64,000 bases of DNA from JAENWD01 sp963796915 (GTDB lineage Bacteria > Acidobacteriota > Vicinamibacteria > Vicinamibacterales > JAENWD01). The stretch spans positions 310,001 through 374,000 of the forward strand of contig CAWCNI010000002.1 in the NCBI GenBank assembly GCA_963796915.1, given 5' to 3'. The notes beneath the pieces are model-generated. The model saw nothing but the letters and a program-made list of their open reading frames with translations. It did no database searches and was not told the DNA's origin. The translations under genes were made by a program, and so were the position numbers. Below are positions 36,350 to 44,950 of this stretch, piece after piece; positions within the stretch are counted from its first letter, which is position 1, and each line of letters begins with the position of its first letter.

Positions 36350-37773
36350 CAAGTTCAACGAAGAGTGTGCGATCTTCGGAATCGCCGGTCACCATGAGGC
36401 GGCCAACCTGGCCTACCTCGGGCTCTACGCGATGCAGCACCGCGGGCAGGAGAGCGCCGGCATCGCGTCCGCAGACGGGCACCGCGTGGTCGTGTCCAAG
36501 GACATGGGCTACGTCGCCGACATCTTCGACTCTGCCCGGCTGGCGTCGCTCGTCGGCACGTCGGCCATCGGACACACGCGCTACTCCACAGCCGGCGACA
36601 GCGGCCTTGCCAACGCGCAACCGATCCTGATCGAGTGCACGCACGGCCAGATTGCGATCGCGCACAACGGCAACCTGGTCAACGCGCAGGAACTGCGCGA
36701 TCATCTCGTCCGCCTCGGCTCGATCTTCCAGACGTCGAGCGACACCGAAGTCATCCTCCATCTCTACGCGCGATCGCGCGCGGCCACGATCGAGGACGCG
36801 ATCGTCGAGTCGGTGCAGCAGATTCGCGGCGCCTTCTCGCTGGTGCTGCTCACCGCCGACCGGTTGATCGCGGTGCGCGACCCGCACGGGTTCCGGCCGT
36901 TGGCACTCGGCAAGCTCGGTGACACCTGGGTCGCCTGCTCGGAGACGTGCGCGCTGGACCTGATCGGCGCCACCTACGTGCGCGACGTCGAGCCCGGCGA
37001 GGTGGTCGTGATTGGACCGCAGGGCCTGAAGTCGATTCGCCCGTTCGCCACCGAGCGCCTGGCCCACTGCGTCTTCGAGCACGTGTACTTTTCACGGCCC
37101 GACAGCTACGTGTTCGGCAAGAGCGTGAACGAGGTCCGCACCAACATGGGCCGGATTCTGGCGCGACGAATCAGGCGTCGACGCCGACGTCGTCGTGCCG
37201 ATTCCGGACTCCGGCGTCTGCGCGGCGGTCGGCTATGCCGAGCGCAGCGGGATTCCGATGCGCATGGGCCTCATCAGGAACCACTACGTCGGGCGGACGT
37301 TCATCCAGCCCCAACAGTCGATCCGGCACTTCGGCGTGAGGGTGAAGCTGAACCCGGTCCGCAGCATTCTCGAAGGAAAGCGCGTCATCCTGGTCGACGA
37401 CTCGATCGTCCGCGGCACCACCAGCCGGAAGATCGTTCGCATGGTGAAGGCAGCCGGCGCGAAAGAAGTGCACATGCGCATCAGCTGTCCGCCGACGATC
37501 TCGCCGTGCTTCTACGGCGTGGACACGCCCAGGCGCTCGGAGCTGATTGCGGCCACCCACACGCAGGACGAGATTCGCCGCTACCTCGATGCCGAGACGT
37601 TGCACTACCTCAGTCTGAACGGGCTGCTGGCGGCTGTCGGCGAAGGCCGCCAGTCGTACTGCACGTCCTGCTACACGGGTCAGTACCCGGTGGAGTTTCC
37701 CCGTAACGAAGCTGCCTACCTGCAGCTGACGCTCAAGCCGCTCGAACAGGAGCGTGACCCGGTCAGTCCATGA
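36342..37773 (+). CDS. purF: Amidophosphoribosyltransferase, frameshifted
   Basis: PurF makes phosphoribosylamine from PRPP and glutamine, the first committed purine step. ATG 36342 gives MFDKFNEECAIFG, where Cys9 would become the N-terminal nucleophile after propeptide removal. The second half has the PRPP loop VILVDDSIVRGTTSRKIV and cysteines of the B. subtilis-type iron-sulfur site (ISCPPTISPC, YCTSCYTGQYPVEF). The frame breaks near 37167: the text LAR runs into Arg-rich nonsense, while one base later it reads ESGVDADVVVPIPDSGV. Removing one base at about 37165-37167 restores 476 residues. The stop overlaps the following gene by 4 bp. Confidence 0.93.
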
Positions 37774-39059
37774 TCCGCACGCCCGGCCTGCTGGCCATTG
37801 CCGGTCTGGTCGCGGCCGGAGGCCTGACCCGTCAGGCGCCGGCCATCTGCGCCCTTCCGATCTACCTCCCGTCCGTGGCGTTCGCCCGCTTCGCCGACAC
37901 GCAGGCTGCGACGTCAGCCCCAGCCCCGGCACAGAAGCCGTCAACGCCGGCCGAGACCGCCCGGCCTGCGGTCACGCTCGAAGCGCTGCAGGACGCCATC
38001 AATCATCTCGGCGCCTTCGACGACGCCACGCGCGTGAAATCGGCGCAGGTCGTCCGGCGGGCGCAGGGTCAGATGGCGGTCGTCAGCCTCCTCCAGGCGG
38101 CGCGCGAGCACGCCGACGGCTACGTCAGGTACCGCGCGCTGGTCCTGCTTTCGGGCTACAACGATCCGCGGGTCGCCGAAGAAATGGAGAGGGCACTCGC
38201 CGAGCCCAACGACCGCCTTCGCTCCGTCGCCTACGAATACTTCGAGCACCATCCCTCCCCGGCGCTTCTGCCGACACTGCTGACAGCCCTGACGAAGGAG
38301 ACCGCGGAGTTCGTCCGGCCTTCACTTGTCCGGGCGCTTGCGGCGCAGGGGTCGGATCCGCGCGTGCAGCAGGTCCTGCTGAAGGACGTCATGAGCGGTC
38401 AGGATTTCTTCCGCAGCACCGTCATCGAGGCCCTCGGTGACTACAAGGCGAGCTACGCCGGCAAGGCGCTCACACAAATCGCGTCGCTGGACGGGCCGTT
38501 GCAGGACGACGCCACGCTGGCGCTCGGGAAGATCGGCGACAAGAGCGCGCTCGGCGTCCTGGCCGGATTGCAGCGGACCGCGAGCCGGGAGCATCAGCCG
38601 CTCATCGCGGCGGGCATCTGCCTGCTTGGCGTCAACTGCGACACGCATCGCGGCTACCTGATGCGCACGCTGAGTTTTGCTGACAAGACGATCGGCTACC
38701 AGGAGTTGCTGCGGGGCGCGGCGTCGGGCCTGGGCGCCATGGCGACCGCCGGCGACCAGACCGCTCTCGACGCGCTGTTCGACATCGGCATCCCGGCCGA
38801 AGATCCGGCGCGCGCGCCGATCGCGCTGGCCCTGGCGTCAGTGGCGGTGCGTCAGCCGATGGTCGTCGTCGGACGGCTCGCCGAGCGGCCCGACCGCGCG
38901 CCCGCGATTGCCTTGCTTCGCGACGGCTTCGACATGCTCGAAGAGGACTACGGCGAGGAGCAGTTCTTCGTCACCGTGCGTCGCGCCTATTTCACGGCAC
39001 CGGCGAATTCGCCCACGCGGCCTGTCATTCAGGCCCTCATCACCAGCTTCGAGTTCTAG
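37770..39059 (+). CDS. Exported HEAT-repeat-like protein inside the purine operon
   Basis: The 429-residue protein begins with a signal-like segment (MIRTPGLLAIAGLVAAGGLT), then an Ala/Pro/Thr linker (about 48-68), then about eight pairs of amphipathic helices in the HEAT/PBS-lyase manner (VRYRALVLLSGYNDPRVAEE, DRLRSVAYEYFEHHPSPALL, QDDATLALGKIGDKSALGVL). No catalytic motif is seen. HEAT solenoids usually hold protein partners, here probably in the periplasm. It starts in the purF stop and ends 30 bp before purM, so it is part of the transcript although a purine role would be unexpected. Confidence 0.82.
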   Translation: MIRTPGLLAIAGLVAAGGLTRQAPAICALPIYLPSVAFARFADTQAATSAPAPAQKPSTPAETARPAVTLEALQDAINHLGAFDDATRVKSAQVVRRAQGQMAVVSLLQAAREHADGYVRYRALVLLSGYNDPRVAEEMERALAEPNDRLRSVAYEYFEHHPSPALLPTLLTALTKETAEFVRPSLVRALAAQGSDPRVQQVLLKDVMSGQDFFRSTVIEALGDYKASYAGKALTQIASLDGPLQDDATLALGKIGDKSALGVLAGLQRTASREHQPLIAAGICLLGVNCDTHRGYLMRTLSFADKTIGYQELLRGAASGLGAMATAGDQTALDALFDIGIPAEDPARAPIALALASVAVRQPMVVVGRLAERPDRAPAIALLRDGFDMLEEDYGEEQFFVTVRRAYFTAPANSPTRPVIQALITSFEF

Positions 39060-39089
39060 CCGCCTGGCGACGCCGGGCCACGAGCACAC

Positions 39090-40112
39090 ATGGACTACCG
39101 TCAGAGCGGCGTGAACATCGATGCCGGCAACGAGACCGTCAGGCGCATCAAGTCGCTCGCTCGCGGGACGTTCACGCCGGGGGTGCTGTCCGAGATCGGC
39201 GCGTTCGGCGGGCTGTTCCGGATGCCGTCCGGCCTCGACGAACCGGTACTGGTAGCGTCGGCCGACGGCGTCGGCACGAAACTGAAGCTCGCGTTCATGT
39301 CGGGGCGCCACGGCACCGTCGGGCAGGACCTGGTCAATCACTGCGTCAACGACATCCTGGTCCAGGGGGCGGCGCCGCTGTTCTTTCTGGACTACCTGGC
39401 GACCGGCCGGCTCGAGCCCGCGGTGGCCGAGCAAATCGTCAAGGGCATGGCCACCGCCTGCACCGAGAACGGGTGCGCGCTGCTTGGCGGCGAGACGGCG
39501 GAGATGCCGGGCTTTTACGCCGACGGCGAGTACGACCTCGCGGGTTTCATCGTCGGCGTCGTCGAACGCGGACGGCTCATCGACGGCTCGGCGATAGTCC
39601 CGGGCGACGTCCTCATCGGCGTTCCCTCGACCGGGCTGCACACCAACGGCTACTCGCTGGCGCGGCGCGTCGTCTTCGAGGCGATGGGCCTGCACTTCGA
39701 CACCCATGTCGCCGAGCTCGGCACGACTATCGGCGACGCCCTCCTGGCGCCGCACCGCAGTTACCTGAGCACCATGCGGCCGCTGTTGGATCGGCGTCTC
39801 GTGCGCGGCATGGCTCACATCACCGGCGGCGGAATCACGGAGAACCTGCCTCGCATTCTCCCGGCGGGGTCGGCCGCGCGAGTCACCCGCAGCAGCTGGA
39901 CGTTCCCGCCGCTATTCGCACTGCTGCAGCGCGGTGGCGGAGTGAGCGACGACGAGATGCTGAGGGCGTTCAACGTGGGAATCGGATTGATTGTCGCGGT
40001 GCCACGCGCCGACGAGGCCGAGGCGCTGGCGCTGCTGGAGAACAACGGCGGCGCGGGCAGCGTGGTCATCGGGCGGATCGTCGAAGGCGATCATGTCGTC
40101 GAGTACGTCTGA
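39090..40112 (+). CDS. purM: Phosphoribosylformylglycinamidine cyclo-ligase
   Basis: PurM closes the imidazole ring to give AIR, using ATP. The 340-residue protein contains the ATP-site motif VASADGVGTKLKLAF, HCVNDILVQGAAPLFFLDYL, CALLGGETAEMPGFY and the C-terminal HITGGGITENLPRILP. The start MDYRQSGVNIDAGNETVRRIK is the usual N-terminus. The purN ATG lies 20 bp inside its 3' end, so the two are tightly coupled. Confidence 0.97.
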   Translation: MDYRQSGVNIDAGNETVRRIKSLARGTFTPGVLSEIGAFGGLFRMPSGLDEPVLVASADGVGTKLKLAFMSGRHGTVGQDLVNHCVNDILVQGAAPLFFLDYLATGRLEPAVAEQIVKGMATACTENGCALLGGETAEMPGFYADGEYDLAGFIVGVVERGRLIDGSAIVPGDVLIGVPSTGLHTNGYSLARRVVFEAMGLHFDTHVAELGTTIGDALLAPHRSYLSTMRPLLDRRLVRGMAHITGGGITENLPRILPAGSAARVTRSSWTFPPLFALLQRGGGVSDDEMLRAFNVGIGLIVAVPRADEAEALALLENNGGAGSVVIGRIVEGDHVVEYV

Positions 40113-40743
40113 TCCCGTGGAGACGCTTCCGTCCATCGGCGTGTTGATCTCCGGCAGGGGCAGCAACCTGCAGGCGATCATCGACGCGATTGCCGATGGC
40201 CGCCTGCGCGCGAGGATTGCCGTGGTGATTTCCAACCAGGCGGCGGCCGGCGGCCTCGATCGCGCCCGGGCCGCCGGCATCGAGACGCTCGTGATGCCGC
40301 ACAAGGCGTACGCCGATCGCGCCAGCTACGACGCTGCGCTTGCCGGCGAGCTCGAACGGCGAGAGGTCCGCCTGGTGTGCCTTGCGGGTTTCATGCGGTT
40401 GCTCGGGGCCGGTTTCGTCGCTCGATTCCCCAATCGGGTCCTGAACATCCACCCCTCGCTCCTGCCAGCGTTTCCTGGCCTGGACGCCCAGCTTCAGGCG
40501 TTCGAGCACGGCGTCAAGGTCGCAGGCGCCACTGTCCATTTCGTGACGGCGGAGCTCGATGCGGGGCCGATCGTCGCCCAGGCGACGGTTGTGGTGGAAG
40601 AGGACGATACCGCCGACACACTCTCGGCGCGCATCCTCGAGGAAGAACACCGGCTCTATCCCGCGGCGATTGCCAGGGTCCTCGAGGGCCGCTTTGCGCT
40701 CCACGGCCGCCGCCTGATGTTCGACCCCACGCAGCAAACATAA
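40093..40743 (+). CDS. purN: Phosphoribosylglycinamide formyltransferase
   Basis: PurN formylates GAR with 10-formyl-THF. ATG 40093 gives 216 residues, starting ahead of the conserved IGVLISGRGSNLQAIIDAI. The catalytic Asn-His-Asp set is seen in RVLNIHPSLLPAFPGLDA and in VTAELDAGPIVAQATV. The His107-like GLDA replaces the more common GLHA at the phosphate-proximal turn; such variants are known but worth noting. It is the last gene of the purine run; no terminator hairpin was recognised after it. Confidence 0.95.
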   Translation: MSSSTSDPVETLPSIGVLISGRGSNLQAIIDAIADGRLRARIAVVISNQAAAGGLDRARAAGIETLVMPHKAYADRASYDAALAGELERREVRLVCLAGFMRLLGAGFVARFPNRVLNIHPSLLPAFPGLDAQLQAFEHGVKVAGATVHFVTAELDAGPIVAQATVVVEEDDTADTLSARILEEEHRLYPAAIARVLEGRFALHGRRLMFDPTQQT

Positions 40744-40794
40744 AGCGAAAATCAGGGCGGTTGTTCGGTTTGCCTAGCTCATGCGTTTGGATGA

Positions 40795-41046
40795 GTGAGG
40801 GCAAATCCCGTGACCTTCCGCAGCTCCACCTTTGTGCTCACCGCTCGTGAAGAGAAGGTGTTCACGCTGATGCTCAGGGGATTGTCTGCCCGCCAGATCG
40901 CGAACGCCGAGGGCCTTCGCTGCCAGACCGTCAAGAACTACGTCACCACCATCTACGACAAGCTCGGAGTGGCAGGACGTCAGGAGCTCCTCGACGAATG
41001 GGGGCACCTGGTAGAAGCCGAATCCCCTCCGCCGGAAGCGCCCTGA
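40795..41046 (+). CDS. Stand-alone LuxR-type helix-turn-helix protein
   Basis: The 83-residue protein is essentially a single GerE-type DNA-binding domain: LTAREEKVFTLMLRGLSARQ, IANAEGLRCQTVKNYVTTIY, DKLGVAGRQEL. No receiver or ligand domain is attached, so activity would depend on dimerisation or partners. A GTG at 40795 is used; a second GTG at 40810 is nearly as good. The gene lies between purN and rfbA on the same strand, and may regulate either the sugar genes or more remote targets. The Pro/Glu tail is not conserved-looking. Confidence 0.82.
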   Translation: MRANPVTFRSSTFVLTAREEKVFTLMLRGLSARQIANAEGLRCQTVKNYVTTIYDKLGVAGRQELLDEWGHLVEAESPPPEAP

Positions 41047-41124
41047 TCGTCCCGGCGTCGTGACCCGCTTGCAGCGGCACGCTGATTCTCGAAGCCCGCA
41101 TCGGCGCGTGCTAGGCTCTTGCCC

Positions 41125-42024
41125 GTGGCGCTCAAGGGCATCATTCTCGCCGGCGGCAGCGGCACGCGTCTCTACCCGCTGACGCGCGTCATCTCGAAGC
41201 AGCTGCTGCCGATCTACAGCAAGCCGCTGGTCTACTACCCCCTGTCGACGCTGATGCTGGCGGGAATCAGGGACATCCTGATCATCACGACGCCGGCGGA
41301 TCGGCCGCTGTTCCAACAGATGCTCGGTGCCGGCGAGGAGCTTGGGCTCCGCATCACCTACGCGCCGCAGCCCCGGCCAGAAGGCCTGGCGCAGGCGTTC
41401 CTGATTGGGCGCGAGTTCATCGGCGGCGATCGCGTCGCCCTCGCGCTCGGCGACAACCTGTTCTACGGCCACGGCCTGCCGGAATTCCTGCGTGCGGCCG
41501 CCGATCGCGCGGCGGGCGCGACCGTCTTCGGCTACACCGTGAAGGATCCCGAGCGCTATGGGGTCGTCGAGATGGACGGCGCCGGGCGTGCCGTCAGCCT
41601 CGAAGAGAAGCCGGCCCGGCCCAGGTCTCAGTATGCGGTGACCGGGCTGTACTTCTACGACAACCAGGTGGTGGAGATCGCGTCGGGGCTGACGCCCTCC
41701 GCTCGCGGAGAGCTGGAGATCACCGACGTCAATCTCGCATATCTCGAGCGCGGCCAGCTTCACGTCGAGGTCCTCGGGCGCGGGATTGCGTGGCTCGACA
41801 CCGGCACCTTTGAATCGCTGCTGCAGGCGGCGATGTTCGTGCAGAGCATCGAGGAGCGTCAGGGACAGATGATGGCGTGCCTCGAGGAGATCGCCTGGCG
41901 GCGCGGGTGGATCGGCAGCGCCGATGTCGAGCGCGCCGGGCGGCGGATGGAAAACAATCAGTACGGGCAGTATCTGCTGCGCCTGGTCGCCCGCGAATCA
42001 AGCTCGCGGAGCCCGGCCGTATGA
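41125..42024 (+). CDS. rfbA: Glucose-1-phosphate thymidylyltransferase
   Basis: RfbA makes dTDP-glucose from dTTP and glucose-1-phosphate, the entry to dTDP-rhamnose. GTG 41125 gives about 299 residues (a TTG six bases earlier is possible), beginning ALKGIILAGGSGTRLYPLTR, with the metal Asp in VALALGDNLFYGHGL, EEKPARPRSQYAVTGLYFYD and the allosteric C-terminal region NQYGQYLLRL. It overlaps the rfbC ATG by 4 bp. The remaining pathway genes rfbB and rfbD are not in the window. Confidence 0.95.
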   Translation: MALKGIILAGGSGTRLYPLTRVISKQLLPIYSKPLVYYPLSTLMLAGIRDILIITTPADRPLFQQMLGAGEELGLRITYAPQPRPEGLAQAFLIGREFIGGDRVALALGDNLFYGHGLPEFLRAAADRAAGATVFGYTVKDPERYGVVEMDGAGRAVSLEEKPARPRSQYAVTGLYFYDNQVVEIASGLTPSARGELEITDVNLAYLERGQLHVEVLGRGIAWLDTGTFESLLQAAMFVQSIEERQGQMMACLEEIAWRRGWIGSADVERAGRRMENNQYGQYLLRLVARESSSRSPAV

Positions 42025-42578
42025 AAGTCAGCGACGCCGATCTGCCCGGCATCCGCATCATCGAGCCGGCGATCTACAGGGACGCGAGGGGCTTTTTCGT
42101 CGAGACGTGGCGCGCGGATCGGCTGGCCGAGTACGGCATTCACGACGTCTTCGTGCAGGACAACCATTCGCATTCGACCAGGGGCGCGCTGCGCGGCCTG
42201 CACTGGCAGTGGCGCCGGCCGCAGGCAAAGCTGGTGCGCGTTGTCAGCGGCACGATCTTCGATGTCGTCGTGGACGTGCGGCGCGGGTCGCCGACCTTCG
42301 GCCGATGGTTCGGCCTGGAAATGGCGGCCGCGGCGTGCACGCAGCTGTACGTCCCGATCGGTTTCGCGCACGGGTTCTGCGTCCTCAGTGACGCGGCGGA
42401 CGTGGAATACAAGTGCAGCGACGTCTACGATCCTGGCGGCGAGGCCGGTCTGGCGTGGGACGACCCGTCAGTCGGCATCGCCTGGCCGCTCAGCGCGCCA
42501 CTGCTGTCATCGAAGGACGCGGAACATCCGCGGCTGGACCTCTCGCGGTCCGATCTGCTGGTGTTCGAGGCGCGTTAG
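42021..42578 (+). CDS. rfbC: dTDP-4-dehydrorhamnose 3,5-epimerase
   Basis: RfbC epimerises C3 and C5 of dTDP-4-keto-6-deoxyglucose on the way to dTDP-L-rhamnose. The 185-residue cupin protein carries the catalytic His in GALRGLHWQW, the second motif VRVVSGTIFDVVVDVRRGSPTFG and the Tyr-containing end GFAHGFCVLSDAADVEYKCSDVYDP. Its last codons overlap, by 4 bp, the stop of the convergent glycosyltransferase gene. The supply of rhamnose links it to the exopolysaccharide operon downstream. Confidence 0.95.
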   Translation: MKVSDADLPGIRIIEPAIYRDARGFFVETWRADRLAEYGIHDVFVQDNHSHSTRGALRGLHWQWRRPQAKLVRVVSGTIFDVVVDVRRGSPTFGRWFGLEMAAAACTQLYVPIGFAHGFCVLSDAADVEYKCSDVYDPGGEAGLAWDDPSVGIAWPLSAPLLSSKDAEHPRLDLSRSDLLVFEAR

Positions 42579-43378
42579 CGGCCGGCGCGCTGCAGGGCGC
42601 GGTACGTCGCCATGCCGTCGCGTGTGAATTCCGCAGGGTCGTCCAGGACCGCCTTGATGTAGGGCCCGTCGTAGATGCGCAGGTCCGGCATATACATCGG
42701 GTCTTCCCAGCGATGGGGCATCAGGTCGAAGACAAAGCTCGGGATCGGCAGCCCGCGCTTGCCCCGGTACATCTCGCCCTGCTTTCGCCACTTCTCCCGC
42801 AGCCTGGCGGCGCGCCTGACGAAACCGAAGTGGTGGCAGCTGAACTCGTACGGCCGCGTCGCGGGCCAGTGATATTCCTGGCCGTGCCGCCTGACGTTGG
42901 TGCCGTCCCCCCAGAACTCCACGTCAGGCAGGTTGCGATGGATCGCCACCTTGCGGCCCGGCCAGTGGACTTTTTCGGGATTGACGTGAAACACCTTGTA
43001 GTTCCCGTAGAAGTTGATCTCCTCGAGCGGCAGCAGGTCTTCTTTGGCGGTTGAAAGGCGCTCTCTCAGACGCGCGAAATCGTAGTCGGGCAGGAACTCG
43101 TCGCAATCGAGGTAGAGGCACCAGTCGCCCGTGCAGAGGGCGCGGGCGCGATCCTTGAAGTTGGTGTACCAGCTGAACTCGCCCGGGCGTCCCCACTCGG
43201 CGCGTTCGATGCGGATCCGCGGATCGATGTCGCGAATCGCCTCGTAGGTGCCGTCGGTCGAGTAGCCCTCGAGCACGACGATCTCGTCGGCGAGCGGCAG
43301 GTGGTGCTTCAGCATCGCGACTGTGTGGAAGTCGAGATGGATGCCGTTGCGGACAAAGGTGTAGAGCGACAGCTTCAT
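42575..43378 (-). CDS. Family 2-like glycosyltransferase
   Basis: ATG 43378 gives 267 residues starting MKLSLYTFVRNGIHLDFHTV; the longer frame to 43486 adds nonconserved residues. The GT-A fold is supported by EIVVLEGYSTDGTYEAIRDI and the metal-binding D-x-D in WCLYLDCDEFLPDYDF. The C-terminal half is rich in aromatic residues (HWPATRPYEFSCHHFGFVRR), as in sugar transferases of the glycosyl_transf_2-like group. It is cytoplasmic with no membrane helix, and points away from the exopolysaccharide operon, separated by a 510-bp intergenic region. Confidence 0.85.
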   Translation of the reverse strand: MKLSLYTFVRNGIHLDFHTVAMLKHHLPLADEIVVLEGYSTDGTYEAIRDIDPRIRIERAEWGRPGEFSWYTNFKDRARALCTGDWCLYLDCDEFLPDYDFARLRERLSTAKEDLLPLEEINFYGNYKVFHVNPEKVHWPGRKVAIHRNLPDVEFWGDGTNVRRHGQEYHWPATRPYEFSCHHFGFVRRAARLREKWRKQGEMYRGKRGLPIPSFVFDLMPHRWEDPMYMPDLRIYDGPYIKAVLDDPAEFTRDGMATYRALQRAGR

Positions 43379-43503
43379 CGTGTCAGTGGCGGTGTGGTCG
43401 CGGTCCGGCGGTGGAAAACGACGGAGTGCAGGATAGCAGAGCGACTTTGCTTCGAATTCGTCGCGGTTGTATCTTTCAGGACACAACGTCGCGGATGGGA
43501 GAC

Positions 43504-43532
43504 TTGGCGAGATAAAAGGTCTCCTGTAAGAT
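43504..43532 (+). promoter_or_regulatory. Possible sigma70 promoter far upstream of the EPS operon
   Basis: TTGGCG at 43504-43509, a 17-bp spacer and TAAGAT at 43527-43532 (four matches each). It could give basal transcription of the operon activator over a long leader; the sigma54 element at 43767 lies between it and the gene. Confidence 0.3.
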
Positions 43533-43766
43533 GCACTTTCTCAGCCTTCTGGTCCACCGCTGAGCTTTTCCTTGACCGGCGCCCGCCGGAGCGAGCCAGG
43601 GGAAGCAAGGCGCGTCACCAGAAACTGAGCGAGTTCTGCAGGAATTTCTTCTTGTGTGTGCCAGACGGCTAACCTGGGAGGGGGCTGTTGGCTGGCTACG
43701 CGGGAGGCGCTGGAAGCCGCTGATTCGCCGGTGGATACCGTAGTCGCCTGGGCCAAGCCCGACAGG

Positions 43767-43782
43767 TGGCTGACGTATTGCA
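43767..43782 (+). promoter_or_regulatory. Sigma54 (RpoN) -24/-12 promoter for the EPS operon
   Basis: TGGCTGACGTATTGCA has the invariant GG-N10-GC spacing and matches the consensus TGGCAC-N5-TTGCA at TGGC and TTGCA. It lies 107 bp before the ATG of the sigma54 activator gene that opens the operon. Confidence 0.72.
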
Positions 43783-43888
43783 CCAGCGCAACGACCTATA
43801 GGTACTCCTGGGGCAGCATAGTGATGCGGCCGGAAGTCCGAAGGTCGAACGGCGACGTCCGCGCGGGCCCGACGAGGATCTGGGCAAC

Positions 43889-44950
43889 ATGCGACTTAAT
43901 GGCGAATTGATCGGCACCAGCGTCGAGATGGCGGACCTCCGCGAGGAGATCGGCCGTATCTCGCCGTCTGATGCCAAGGTCCTGATCACCGGCGAAAGCG
44001 GGGTGGGCAAGGAACTGGTGGCGCGGGCTATCCACGACAGATCCGCGCGTGCGCGCCAGCCGTTTGTCCCCATCAACTGCGCCGGCATTCCTGAAACGCT
44101 CCTCGAATCCGAGCTCTTCGGCCACGTGAAGGGCAGCTTCACGGGCGCCTACCGCGACAAGGCCGGGAAACTCGAGATGGGCGACCGCGGCACAGTATTC
44201 CTGGACGAGATCGGCGAGATGACCGTGCGCATGCAGGGCATGCTGCTGCGGTTCCTCGAGACCGGCGAACTGCAGAAGGTCGGCTCCGACCACGCCACCG
44301 TCAAGCTGAACGTCCGCGTCATCGCGGCCACCAACCGCGACCTTCGCGAGCGGATCACCCAGGGGCAGTTCCGCGAAGACCTCTTCTACCGGCTCAACGT
44401 CATTCATCTCGTGGTCCCGCCGCTGCGCGACCGCCGGGCTGACATTCCGGTGCTGATCGACCATTTCATGCACCGCTTCTCGCACAACGGCTCCTCGGTC
44501 AAGTCGCTCGCGCCCGAGGCGCTGACGGCCCTGATCGAGTACCCGTGGCCGGGCAACATCCGTGAGCTCGAAAACGCCGTGGAGCGCCTGGTCGTCAAGG
44601 CCCGCAGCGAAGTGGCCACAGTGGACGATCTGCCACTCGAAGTCCGCATGCAGCGGAACGTCTCGCTCCGGCCGAAGCGCGAGCGGCGCCGCACCGTGGC
44701 CGACGACCTCTACAAGCGCCTGGTGGACGAGCAGGAATCCTTCTGGAGCGTCGTGTACCCGTTGTACATGCAGCGCGAGATCACCCGCGACAACGTCCGC
44801 GAGATTGTGCGGCGGGGCCTCGAAGAAGCGCGCGGGAACTACCGCATCGTTGCCAAGTTGTTCAACATGGCGCCGGCCGACTACAAGCGCTTCCTGAACT
44901 TCCTCCGCAAACACGATTGCCAGCTTCCGTTCAAGGAGTACCGTCAGTGA
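43889..44950 (+). CDS. Sigma54-dependent transcriptional activator lacking a receiver domain
   Basis: The 353-residue protein begins almost directly with the AAA+ domain: Walker A GESGVGKE (35-42), the sigma54-contact loop as GSFTGA (82-87; Ser replaces the usual Ala), Walker B VFLDEIGE (103-110) and NIRELENAVERL. There is no N-terminal sensory or receiver domain. The last 100 residues do not show the standard Fis-like helix-turn-helix; instead there is an Arg-rich stretch (RPKRERRRTVADDLYKRL) and a helical end ARGNYRIVAKLFNMAPADYK that may be a diverged one. It heads the exopolysaccharide operon behind a sigma54 promoter, so self-activation is likely. Its stop overlaps the next ATG by one base. 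Confidence 0.92.
   Translation: MRLNGELIGTSVEMADLREEIGRISPSDAKVLITGESGVGKELVARAIHDRSARARQPFVPINCAGIPETLLESELFGHVKGSFTGAYRDKAGKLEMGDRGTVFLDEIGEMTVRMQGMLLRFLETGELQKVGSDHATVKLNVRVIAATNRDLRERITQGQFREDLFYRLNVIHLVVPPLRDRRADIPVLIDHFMHRFSHNGSSVKSLAPEALTALIEYPWPGNIRELENAVERLVVKARSEVATVDDLPLEVRMQRNVSLRPKRERRRTVADDLYKRLVDEQESFWSVVYPLYMQREITRDNVREIVRRGLEEARGNYRIVAKLFNMAPADYKRFLNFLRKHDCQLPFKEYRQ

Larger units (their letters stand above)
43379..43888. other. 510-bp regulatory intergenic region ahead of the EPS operon
   Basis: No convincing protein gene is present; an 84-codon frame at 43656-43910 has no homology-like features. Seen: a GTTGT/ACAAC hairpin flanked by CGCG (about 43471-43494), GGAGAC/GTCTCC arms at about 43498-43525, a possible sigma70 promoter at 43504-43532 (TTGGCG, 17 bp, TAAGAT), and the sigma54 promoter at 43767. 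The length suits binding sites for an enhancer-dependent activator. Confidence 0.5.

Noticed and set aside
43656..43910. 84-codon open frame before the sigma54 activator
   Set aside because: Overlaps the sigma54 promoter and the activator start, has no family-like features and no good start.
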